Shown one piece after another: positions 49,845 through 57,978 of a DNA stretch of 64,000 nt (within the stretch, counting starts at the first letter, position 1; each line of letters opens with the position of its first letter). The stretch covers positions 231,289-295,288 of the forward strand of contig NZ_AUJO01000002.1 of NCBI RefSeq assembly GCF_000424265.1, read 5' to 3'. This stretch comes from Butyrivibrio sp. WCD3002. GTDB lineage: Bacteria > Bacillota > Clostridia > Lachnospirales > Lachnospiraceae. A program made the position numbers and the translations under genes. The notes beneath the pieces were generated by a model. The model was not told the DNA's origin. It searched no databases and saw only the letters and a program-made list of their open reading frames with translations.

Positions 49845-49873
49845 GGTTATTCCTCCGATTTGTTATTTTTCTC

Positions 49874-49927
49874 CCCCTCATCCGGCACTTCGTGCCACCT
49901 TCTCCCCCTTAAGGAGGAGAAGGCTTT
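49874..49927 (-). repeat. REP-like palindromic repeat, copy A
   Basis: CCCTCATCCGGCACTTCGTG, then CCACCTTCTCCC and AAGGAGGAGAAGGCTTT. Two hairpins: GGCAC-TTC-GTGCC and CCTTCTCC / GGAGAAGG. Lies between metY and the AhpD-like gene; copies B and C are at 52631 and 56490. Confidence 0.85.
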
Positions 49928-49929
49928 AA

Positions 49930-51231
49930 TCAGGCAAAAGCCTTCTCAAATGCCTGCTCAAGATCTGCGATTAGGTCCTCTGCGTCCTCAAGACCGATTG
50001 AAAGTCTGATGAGGTTCTTCGGAATATCTGCAAGCTTGTGGTATTCAGGCTCAAGCTCTGTATGTGTATTTTCCGGAGGATTGGTGATTAGTGATCTCAC
50101 ATCTCCGATGTTTACATGGTAAGAGAAGTTCTTAAGAGACTTTATGAAAATACCTTCCTGCTCTCTTGTGCCCTTAAAGCCAAAGGAAAGAAGTGCGCCG
50201 GGGCCCTTAGGGAAGTCTCTGTCAGCAAGCTCTTTGTACTGGCTGCCCTTTGCGTAAGGATATCTCACCCACTCAACCTCATCTCTGCTTTCAAGAAATT
50301 CTACGATTTTCCTTGTAGTCTGAAGCTTCTTATCAAGGCGAACAGTAAGCGTTGACAATCCCTGGAGTACCAGATAGGACTCGAAGGAACCGAGGGCTCC
50401 ACCGAAGAACTCTGTAAAGAAAATCTTAAGAGATGCGATAACCGGAGCGCCGGGAATGAACTCAACTGCGCTTCTCTTGTTATCCTGAAGATCTCTCATC
50501 TTCCATTCCTTCTCATAGAACTGCGGATATTTCTTCTCATCGAATGGAAAGTCACCCTTTTCAACTACAAGACCTGCGATCACATTGCCATGTCCGTTTA
50601 TTTCTTTAGTCGCTGAGTAAACAACAATGTCTGCACCGTGCTCAAAAGGTCTGTACAGATAAGGAGTTGCAACAGTGTTATCAACTACTACAGGAACTCC
50701 GTATTTATGTGCAACCTCAGAGATAGCATCTATGTCGTAAAGCTCTGCATTTGGATTGCTGATGGATTCAAGGTAAATTGCCTTGGTGTTCTCATCGATA
50801 AGTTCCTCGTACGCTGCAGGGTTATTTCTGTCCTCTACAAACTTGGTTGTAATTCCGTACTTGGGAAGGAACTTTATAAGGTTCAGCATTGCTGCTCCGT
50901 AAAGTGATGAACCTGATACGATGTTTCCACCACCCTGTCCGAGAAGCAGAAGAGTATATGTGATTGCAGCCATTCCTGAGGAAAGTGCAACAGCTGCTTT
51001 TCCGCCCTCAAGCTCTGCAATTCTGGCTTCAAGGATTGCTCCTGTGGGATTACCCACTCTTGAGTAAATTCCTCCGGCCTCAGCTCCTGTCCAAAGACGT
51101 CTTGTTCTATCGATATCAAGAAGATCGAAGGATGCTGTCTGATATATTGGCGGGTTAACTGAATTGAAGTGATCCTTCGGATCATATCCTGCTCTGATTG
51201 CTTTTGCGCTAAAACTGTTTTCTCTTGACAT
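49930..51231 (-). CDS. metY: O-acetyl-L-homoserine sulfhydrylase
   Basis: 433-residue gamma-family PLP enzyme that makes homocysteine from sulfide, or methionine directly from methanethiol, and O-acetylhomoserine. PLP Lys in VVYSATKEINGHGNV (near residue 210), YSRVGNPT near the N-terminus, SSGMAAITYTLLLL, and NVGDVRSLITNPPENTHTEL-like C-terminal segment beginning HVNIGDVRSLITNP. Length separates it from 380-residue MetB/MetC. In Rhodospirillum the same enzyme takes the methanethiol released by methylthio-alkane reductase, which fits its place next to the nitrogenase-like operon. Preceded by a leader peptide attenuator; GGAGGAAAA ribosome site. Confidence 0.95.
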   Translation of the reverse strand: MSRENSFSAKAIRAGYDPKDHFNSVNPPIYQTASFDLLDIDRTRRLWTGAEAGGIYSRVGNPTGAILEARIAELEGGKAAVALSSGMAAITYTLLLLGQGGGNIVSGSSLYGAAMLNLIKFLPKYGITTKFVEDRNNPAAYEELIDENTKAIYLESISNPNAELYDIDAISEVAHKYGVPVVVDNTVATPYLYRPFEHGADIVVYSATKEINGHGNVIAGLVVEKGDFPFDEKKYPQFYEKEWKMRDLQDNKRSAVEFIPGAPVIASLKIFFTEFFGGALGSFESYLVLQGLSTLTVRLDKKLQTTRKIVEFLESRDEVEWVRYPYAKGSQYKELADRDFPKGPGALLSFGFKGTREQEGIFIKSLKNFSYHVNIGDVRSLITNPPENTHTELEPEYHKLADIPKNLIRLSIGLEDAEDLIADLEQAFEKAFA

Positions 51232-51298
51232 ACTTTTTCCTCCACTAAATTAATTCTTTTGTTGTAGTTTGTTCTTTCCAAAATTCGATAACCTGTAA

Positions 51299-51342
51299 GT
51301 AAAAAAATAGCCCGGTGCTTTTAACTGAAAAGCTCCGGGCTA
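51299..51342 (-). terminator. Attenuator terminator upstream of metY
   Basis: Minus strand: TAGCCCGGAGCTTTT and AAAAGCACCGGGCTA form a 15-bp stem (one mismatch) followed by TTTTTTT, 68 bases before the metY start and 42 bases after the leader-peptide stop. The 5' arm GCCCGGA is exactly complementary to TCCGGGC at 51442-51436 inside the leader frame. Confidence 0.88.
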
Positions 51343-51383
51343 ATGGTTTGCTACTCTAGAGAATTGTCTTTTCTTATCCTCTA

Positions 51384-51497
51384 TCAGTACATCTGATGCA
51401 TAAGTCGACAAGACCGCACACCAGCCATTTCACATGCCCGGAAGTCCGACATTCGACAACACATCATATTTACTTTTACAGATGATAAGTTAAACAT
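51384..51497 (-). CDS. Met/Cys-rich leader peptide of metY, 37 aa
   Basis: Starts MFNLSSVKVNMMCCRM and ends SCRLMHQMY. Of 37 residues, 7 are Met (1, 11, 12, 16, 24, 33, 36) and 4 are Cys (13, 14, 22, 30), with MMCC in tandem. AAGGAG precedes the ATG by about 11 bases. It is followed by the terminator at 51299-51342. Codons 19-21 contain TCCGGGC, which can pair with the terminator 5' arm. A ribosome paused on MMCCRM for lack of charged tRNA-Met or tRNA-Cys would leave this segment free to form an antiterminator. This is the classical attenuation layout; peptide production itself is inferred. Confidence 0.8.
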   Translation of the reverse strand: MFNLSSVKVNMMCCRMSDFRACEMAGVRSCRLMHQMY

Positions 51498-51551
51498 TGC
51501 ACATTTCTCCTTACTTTTGTTAGTTTATTTCCTGTTGTTTTCTATGTGCTA

Positions 51552-51581
51552 ATGTTAACTCATATTTACCTACTGCGTCAA
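51552..51581 (-). promoter_or_regulatory. Promoter of the metY leader transcript
   Basis: Minus strand TTGACG (51581-51576), 18-base spacer, TAACAT (51557-51552). The spacer holds GTAGGTAAATA (51573-51563), and ACCTA...TAGGT forms a palindrome over the -35 box. The nitrogenase-like promoter has the same 11 bases in the same place. Confidence 0.72.
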
Positions 51582-51630
51582 TAGGTTTAGTGATAAGTAA
51601 TAGTTTTCGTGAGCGATAAACCTAAGGTTA

Positions 51631-52545
51631 TCACTTAACAGGAATAACCGCACCATTGTACTTATCTTCAATAAACTTCTGAGTATCCTCATCAAGAAGA
51701 GCCTCAACAAGGGCCTTGATTGCCGGGTTGTCCTTATCCTCAGTTCTTACAGCGATGATGTTAGCATATGGGCTGTCTGCACCTTCACTGAAAAGCTTAG
51801 CTGAATCAATGCCTGCTTCAAGAGCCTTATTTGTGTTTGTGATAAAGAAGTCGTAGTCATCCTTGGTAGGAATGATCTGAGCTGAATCAAGCTCTACAAT
51901 CTCAAGCTGAACCGAGTACTCTTCAATATCCGAAACGGAAGCGCTAAGTGAATCCTCTACGCCGTCAGCCAGCTTTATAAATCCGTTCTGCTCTAAGATT
52001 CTAAGGGCACGATACTCATTTGTAGCATCGTTAGGAATAGCTACTACGTCGCCTTCCTTTATCTCATCCTTGGATGTGTACTTATCTGAATAAGCGGTGA
52101 TGGGCTCAACATGGATATCACCTGCATCCACAAGATCATATCCGTTTGCTTCAATCTCTGACTGAAGATAGGGATCATGCTGGAAATAGTTAAAGTCTAT
52201 CTCCCCTGCATTTAACTTCTCATTGGTAGTTGAATCTGCTGCCGTAGCAACAAGATCAATCTCAATTCCCTGCTCAGCAAGCTTGGGCTTAACATACTCG
52301 ATGATCTCTGAGTGAGGTACCAGATCTACGATACCCTTAAGTACCACAGTTTCTCCCTCGGAAGCATCTGCTGTTGCAACTTCCTCATCTGATACTTCCT
52401 CTGATGCTTCATCAGTAGCTTCAGCCTGATCTTCAGCTACAGTTGCTGCTGCCTCTGCCTTATCCCCTGCGCTCTTTCCGCAGCCTGCAAGAACTGATAA
52501 AGCTGTTACTGTTGTGAGAATGATAGATAGTGTCCTTTTTTTCAT
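51631..52545 (-). CDS. metQ: Methionine ABC transporter substrate-binding lipoprotein
   Basis: 304 residues of the NlpA/MetQ family. Signal peptide with lipobox LAGC near residue 22, an acidic Ala/Glu/Asp-rich linker (about 27-65), then the binding domain starting VVLKGIVDLVPHSEIIEYVK (20 residues) with INFNYFQHDPYL-type pocket motif (here DFNYFQHDPYLQSE) and AIPNDATNEYRALRILEQNG (20 residues). Imports methionine; close relatives bind methionine sulfoxide or short peptides. Last gene of the nitrogenase-like/metNIQ transcript, 168 bases after metI, with a REP-like repeat in the gap. Confidence 0.94.
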   Translation of the reverse strand: MKKRTLSIILTTVTALSVLAGCGKSAGDKAEAAATVAEDQAEATDEASEEVSDEEVATADASEGETVVLKGIVDLVPHSEIIEYVKPKLAEQGIEIDLVATAADSTTNEKLNAGEIDFNYFQHDPYLQSEIEANGYDLVDAGDIHVEPITAYSDKYTSKDEIKEGDVVAIPNDATNEYRALRILEQNGFIKLADGVEDSLSASVSDIEEYSVQLEIVELDSAQIIPTKDDYDFFITNTNKALEAGIDSAKLFSEGADSPYANIIAVRTEDKDNPAIKALVEALLDEDTQKFIEDKYNGAVIPVK

Positions 52546-52630
52546 GTGTTTTTCCTCCTTAAATGTGCTTAGCGTTTAGTGTCTATTCTTATCGCTTAAA
52601 AAGCGGAAGAACCATATTAACCCTCATTAA

Positions 52631-52686
52631 CCCTCATCCGTCAGCTTCGCTGACACCTTCCCCCTTGGAAATGGGGAAGGCTTTAG
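52631..52686 (-). repeat. REP-like palindromic repeat, copy B
   Basis: CCCTCATCCGTCAGCTTCGC, TGACACCTTCCCCCTTGG and GGGGAAGGCTTTAG: same two-hairpin design as copy A with compensated stem (GTCAGC-TTC-GCTGAC). A partial second copy (CCTTCTTTATGGGGAAGGCC) follows directly. Lies between metI and metQ. Confidence 0.8.
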
Positions 52687-52713
52687 GCTTCACCCTTCTT
52701 TATGGGGAAGGCC

Positions 52714-53424
52714 TTAGAGTAGATTTCTGGTTTTAAGTATTCTGTTTGATACGAGATTTCCAATCCCCTGTGTCAGCTGAACAAGGATTACAAGAATGTA
52801 TACGCAGGCGAAGAGCCTGTCATGCTGGAATCTCTGGTATCCGAATCTTACGGCTATGTCGCCGATTCCTCCTGCCCCGAACATTCCGGCCAGGGCTGTC
52901 ATGGAAATGACGGAAATGACCGCCACCGTGAAGCCTCTTATGAGACCGGGCAATGTTTCGGGGATGATCACCTTGGTGATTATCTGAAAATTCGTGCTTC
53001 CTATGGATTTGGCTGCCTCAATTTTTCCCTTTCCTATTTCCAAAAGCGAGCTCTCAACAATTCGTGCATACATAGGAATGCAGCTGGCTGATATGGCGAT
53101 GATACATGCATTGGTGCCGTAGGATTTTCCAAATATAAGTCTTGCAACAGGTATCATCAGTATTATCATTACCATCTGAGGGAGTGATCGAAGGACGTTA
53201 ATGATCCATCCTGCGGTCACATAAGGCGCCGTCAGCGGAAGCAGTCCATCAGGGCTTGTAATAGTAAGAAAAATTCCAAGTAATATTCCAAATACCAAAA
53301 CTATAAGTGACGATATGACTGTCATGTAAATTGTCTCTCCGACAGGTGTTACAAGCTCCTTCCAAATATCAGGATTGAAGGAAGCTTTGATAACATCCCA
53401 TAAAGATGAATCAAGTAAACTCAT
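52714..53424 (-). CDS. metI: Methionine ABC transporter permease
   Basis: 236 residues with five hydrophobic segments and the MetI/BPD_transp_1 signature EAAKSIGSTNFQIITKVIIP (20 residues), the coupling helix that contacts MetN. N-terminal TPVGETIYMTVISSLIVLVF (20 residues) is typical for MetI. The ATG overlaps the metN stop (ATGA), showing coupling. Inner membrane component of MetNIQ. Normal length. Confidence 0.95.
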   Translation of the reverse strand: MSLLDSSLWDVIKASFNPDIWKELVTPVGETIYMTVISSLIVLVFGILLGIFLTITSPDGLLPLTAPYVTAGWIINVLRSLPQMVMIILMIPVARLIFGKSYGTNACIIAISASCIPMYARIVESSLLEIGKGKIEAAKSIGSTNFQIITKVIIPETLPGLIRGFTVAVISVISMTALAGMFGAGGIGDIAVRFGYQRFQHDRLFACVYILVILVQLTQGIGNLVSNRILKTRNLL

Positions 53425-54203
53425 ATTCCGGCTCCCTCCGACAGGCTGATATTTTGGAACTCATTAAATACCTTGGCGAACAGTTCTCCTGTCCTGCTCT
53501 TAGGATTATTGAAAATTCCTGCAACTGTTCCTTTCTCGATGATCTTCCCTTCCTCGAGAACTGCCATTCTGTTACAGCTGTATCTGATGGCATCAAGCTC
53601 ATGGGTTATCATCAGGATCGTTATGCCTGCCTTTTTATTTATTTCCTTTAAAAGATCAAGGATCTGAATCGTGGTCTGTGGATCTAAGGCCGATGTGGCT
53701 TCATCTGAAAGAAGGAGCTTAGGCTTATTGACCAGTGCCCTTGCTATTCCAACTCTCTGCTTTTGTCCGCCGGATAAACCTCCGGGATATGCATCCAGCT
53801 TGTCGGATAGTCCCACAAGCTCTGCGGTTTCAAGAACTCTTTCCTTTATCTTGTTCTTTGGAAAACCGCTGACCTCCAGAGGATATGCAATATTCCTGTA
53901 CACGGTTCTTGAATCAAAGAGATTGAAATTCTGGAAAACCATTCCTATTTTTCTTCTCTCCTCAAGGAGCTGTTTTTTATCAAGCGAGAGGATGTCCACT
54001 CCTCCAACCTTTATGGAACCGCCATTTGGTGTTTCAAGCCTGTTGATGCATCTTGCGAGGGTAGATTTTCCTGCGCCGCTAAAACCGATGATGCCGTAAA
54101 TCTCACCCTGCTCGACCTCCAAATCTATGCCCTTTAGAACCTCTAAAGCTTCTCCCCGAACGATATATGTTTTTTGTAAATTTTCTATTTCGACATAACT
54201 CAT
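53421..54203 (-). CDS. metN: Methionine ABC transporter ATP-binding protein
   Basis: 260 residues. Walker A GFSGAGKST near residue 40, ABC signature LSGGQKQRVGIARAL, Walker B KLLLSDEATSALDP and the switch His in LMITHELDAI. The regulatory C-terminal NIL domain of full-length MetN (about 340 residues), which mediates methionine feedback, is missing, so this is the short form and uptake may be controlled only at the gene level. It follows the NifB-like gene by 89 bases, tying methionine-type uptake to the nitrogenase-like operon. The ribosome site is weak. Confidence 0.94.
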   Translation of the reverse strand: MSYVEIENLQKTYIVRGEALEVLKGIDLEVEQGEIYGIIGFSGAGKSTLARCINRLETPNGGSIKVGGVDILSLDKKQLLEERRKIGMVFQNFNLFDSRTVYRNIAYPLEVSGFPKNKIKERVLETAELVGLSDKLDAYPGGLSGGQKQRVGIARALVNKPKLLLSDEATSALDPQTTIQILDLLKEINKKAGITILMITHELDAIRYSCNRMAVLEEGKIIEKGTVAGIFNNPKSRTGELFAKVFNEFQNISLSEGAGI

Positions 54204-54292
54204 AATTATCTTTCATGACCGGATTTTCCGGGCATTTCCCCTTTATGTCTTTTAAAGTAAACGGCAAATACTTTTTGACGTTTGCTATAGTC

Positions 54293-55552
54293 TTAACCGT
54301 GACTGAAGGTCTCAGCCACCTCCTCTGTTCTACCTTTATAAAGCTCTGTGTGAAGGTCTTTTCCTGATCCCGGAATTCCAAGAGCATCTGCTCTGCAGTG
54401 CTGGCAGTGTCTGAAAACTTCAATATATCTTCCTGCTCTCTGTCTTACCTCTTCAAGCTCGTGGCAGGTAGGTGCCGGTATATCAGCCATTCCATTCTGC
54501 GGAATAAGAGGAATGATATTAAGAATTGAAGCCCCAAGCTCGGAGACCTTTTTTGCAACCTCTTCTATATGTGAACTGTTGATACCGGGAACCATAACGC
54601 TGTTGATCTTAACAACTATTCCCAGCTCTACAGCACGCTTTATTCCTTCAAGCTGATTTTTTATAAGAAGCTCTGCTCCCTCGATACCCTCATGCTTTAC
54701 GCCGTTTTCATCGATGACAAACTCGTTGATCTGTGCCTCGATCTCAGGATCGATGGCATTGACAGTAACTGTTATTGTCTCGATTCCAATCTCGGCAATC
54801 CTGTCCACCTTTTTGGGAAGGCAGAAGCCATTGGTTGAAAGGCAGCTTATAAGCTCGGGATATTCCTTCTTTACCAAAGCAAAGGTTTCAAGGGCTGAAT
54901 CAGTTGCCAGCGTATCACCGGGGCCTGCGATTCCAACAACAGAAAGCTCAGGGCATAATTCCTTTGCTCTCTTAATTGTTTCCACTGCCTCCTGTGGCTT
55001 TAATACCAGAGAGCTGACGCCGGGTCGTATAAGTGACTTATCAAAACGGCGAGTGCAGAATTTGCACTGAATGTTGCAGGAAGGACTGACGGGAAGATGA
55101 ATTCTTCCGGCTGTCATGTTTGCCCCACCGCTCATGCAGGGGTGCTTTTTCTGAAGATGCTGGAAATTCAGATTTTTCCTGGGCTTTTCGACCTCTGTAT
55201 ATCTTGAATCAATGAGTTTAACTTTTCCGTGAAGGATGTTATCAAGAACCATGATTACCGGTCTGTCCACATCGATGGCCTGAACCTGCTTTCTCTCAAG
55301 TACAGTTCTTGCACCGTTTCCGCTGCACTCTGCAAATACTGCATGACAGTCGTCAATTGTCTCTGTAACGGCATCCATTCGCTCGTCATGATGCTTGTGA
55401 TCAAGGCAGGCTCTCTCAACCTGTCTGATCTCAACTCTTTTGTAATCATCTTCTTCAGTATTTATTTCATATATGTCAAATCTCTCCGCAGCGCCGAAAT
55501 GTCTGTCTACACTTACTCCGTCGCTGGTGGCGAATGCCGTTCTGATAATCAT
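54293..55552 (-). CDS. NifB-like radical SAM protein with N-terminal NifX-like domain
   Basis: 419 residues. The N-terminal part (about 1-105; FATSDGVSVDRHFGAAERFD, 20 residues) is a NifX/NafY-type cofactor-binding domain; the rest is NifB. SAM cluster motif CNIQCKFC at 159-166; preceding HPC (139), then GIAGPGDTLA, CLSTNG, TVTVNAIDPEI, VKINSVMVPGIN and FRHCQHCRADALG are all NifB signatures. Canonical NifB has YDC just after the SAM motif; here it is FDK (residues 170-172). NifB makes the 8Fe carbide cluster precursor of nitrogenase cofactors. NifX domains are normally C-terminal to NifB, so the order here is swapped. Likely the MarB equivalent. Confidence 0.88.
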   Translation of the reverse strand: MIIRTAFATSDGVSVDRHFGAAERFDIYEINTEEDDYKRVEIRQVERACLDHKHHDERMDAVTETIDDCHAVFAECSGNGARTVLERKQVQAIDVDRPVIMVLDNILHGKVKLIDSRYTEVEKPRKNLNFQHLQKKHPCMSGGANMTAGRIHLPVSPSCNIQCKFCTRRFDKSLIRPGVSSLVLKPQEAVETIKRAKELCPELSVVGIAGPGDTLATDSALETFALVKKEYPELISCLSTNGFCLPKKVDRIAEIGIETITVTVNAIDPEIEAQINEFVIDENGVKHEGIEGAELLIKNQLEGIKRAVELGIVVKINSVMVPGINSSHIEEVAKKVSELGASILNIIPLIPQNGMADIPAPTCHELEEVRQRAGRYIEVFRHCQHCRADALGIPGSGKDLHTELYKGRTEEVAETFSHG

Positions 55553-55627
55553 TTAAATCACCAACCTATCTATTTACTTATTTCAGATGATACGAATTAC
55601 TCCGTTTCTTCTAAACTCACGCAATTC

Positions 55628-56563
<936 letters not shown>

Positions 56564-56605
56564 TTAATTAGCCTTGTTCTTGTGATTTGTTTCTTTTGTT
56601 ATTCA

Positions 56606-57940
56606 TCATCTGTATGTTGCAAGAACTCTGTCGTAGATATCCTCTATTGCACGAAGGCCTCCTGCATAGCCTGTATATCCGCAGTTCATGATCAGTCTAT
56701 GCTGCACAGGAACTGAGATGATAAGAAGATCTGCCTTAATTTTGTCTGCCAGATTTTTATCCCAGGAGCTGCCCAGGATAAGAATTCTCTTGTCCTCGTA
56801 TTTTTTAGCATCTTCTTCAAGTCTTTGCTGGTTCTTACCTGCATCGGGATCAAAGACTACTTCGATATCTCTCTTCCTCTGAAGCTCTGATAAATTCTCA
56901 AACTGTTCTCTTACATAGTCCTGATATTTTTCAGGAATATCATCTACTATGTACTGAGGGCCAGGAATGATTCCAAGCTCGTTGAGAAGGAATTTTGAAA
57001 AGCCAAGTGAGTAAGAACTGTCAGCAATTGAGTAAACTCTTCTCGGAATTCCATATCTGAACTCCAGCATGAAATCAGCCATCTTTTCAATATGTGAATA
57101 ATACTTTGCTTCCTCTTCCTTTATGTAGGCTTCGACCTTTTCATTATCGAGCTCTGCAAAACCTGCAACGGTTCGAAGGAATCTTGATGTTTCGATTGCT
57201 CCGATTGGCAGATAAGGGAACTGGATGTAAGGCTGCTTGTATTTAACCTTGAGGTGCTTTGCGATTTTTACTCCAACCCATGGTCCTATTACAATGTTGA
57301 ATTCGGCGTTTGGAATTGTCTTCCATTCCTCCACTCCGCCTGACTCATTGCCAAACAGGATGTTTACCTTAAGTCCTATATCCTCAAGTACCTTCTTTAT
57401 TCCCTCAAGGTTGCCGCTCCAATAGGGATCCTGATATGGAATAGAAGCAAATACATTTACAAGACCCGGAATTTTTTCATCGCTCTCCTTGAATTTATCA
57501 ACGTACTGATCAATGATGGCATTTACAAGTCTCTCATGGCTTGCGTAGTTGTTGCTCTTAAAGCCGCCCTCTTCCACATATACGATAGGCTTATCATCAA
57601 GCTGGAATTCTCCTGTGACTGCTGCCACATCATCACCGGTGATAGCAGCTGTACAACCTGTAACAACTACATATAAATCTCCGTCGATTACCTTGAAGGA
57701 ATTTTCTATAACGCTTCTAAGCTTCTTTTCTCCGCCAAATACTACATCCGCTTCCTCTGCGTTGGTGCAGGGTGCTGTGGATCCGCCTGCATAGCCTTCA
57801 CCCTGACCTATAAGTCTTGTGATCTGGCCGCCGCAGCCGGGACCTGAATGAAGTATAGGTACTCCTTTTTTTATAGCCACCACGCTCTGTATGGATCCCA
57901 AACCGCAGGTAAATCTTGGCTGTTCTATTGTTCCTGACAT
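56606..57940 (-). CDS. Nitrogenase component 1-like beta subunit (NifK/MarK-like)
   Basis: 444 residues of the oxidoreductase/nitrogenase component 1 family. All three P-cluster-type cysteines of a K subunit are present: RFTCGLGS (Cys 12), HSGPGCGG (Cys 36) and VTGCTAAITGDD (Cys 96). Later family motifs include AEFNIVIGPWVGVKIAKHLK (20 residues) and YSIADSSYSLGFSKFL. It is shorter than NifK (about 520) because the N-terminal extension is absent, as in group IV proteins. Follows the D-like gene by 38 bases. Should form a D2K2 complex. Confidence 0.9.
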   Translation of the reverse strand: MSGTIEQPRFTCGLGSIQSVVAIKKGVPILHSGPGCGGQITRLIGQGEGYAGGSTAPCTNAEEADVVFGGEKKLRSVIENSFKVIDGDLYVVVTGCTAAITGDDVAAVTGEFQLDDKPIVYVEEGGFKSNNYASHERLVNAIIDQYVDKFKESDEKIPGLVNVFASIPYQDPYWSGNLEGIKKVLEDIGLKVNILFGNESGGVEEWKTIPNAEFNIVIGPWVGVKIAKHLKVKYKQPYIQFPYLPIGAIETSRFLRTVAGFAELDNEKVEAYIKEEEAKYYSHIEKMADFMLEFRYGIPRRVYSIADSSYSLGFSKFLLNELGIIPGPQYIVDDIPEKYQDYVREQFENLSELQRKRDIEVVFDPDAGKNQQRLEEDAKKYEDKRILILGSSWDKNLADKIKADLLIISVPVQHRLIMNCGYTGYAGGLRAIEDIYDRVLATYR

Positions 57941-57978
57941 TTTTTCATCTCCTCCCGAAAATAGATTTTAAGCCGGTA

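Noticed and set aside
51384-51497. Cys-rich peptide as a RiPP precursor
   Set aside because: No modification enzyme or exporter is linked to it; the frame ends just before an attenuator and pairs with it, so a leader peptide is the better reading.
51299-51600. S-box (SAM-I) riboswitch or T-box before metY
   Set aside because: No SAM-I core or T-box sequence could be found; the region is explained by a leader peptide plus terminator.
53671-54099. Long open frame on the plus strand opposite metN
   Set aside because: Antisense to a clearly conserved ATPase gene, no ribosome site, Ser/Pro-rich composition typical of a reverse-frame artefact.
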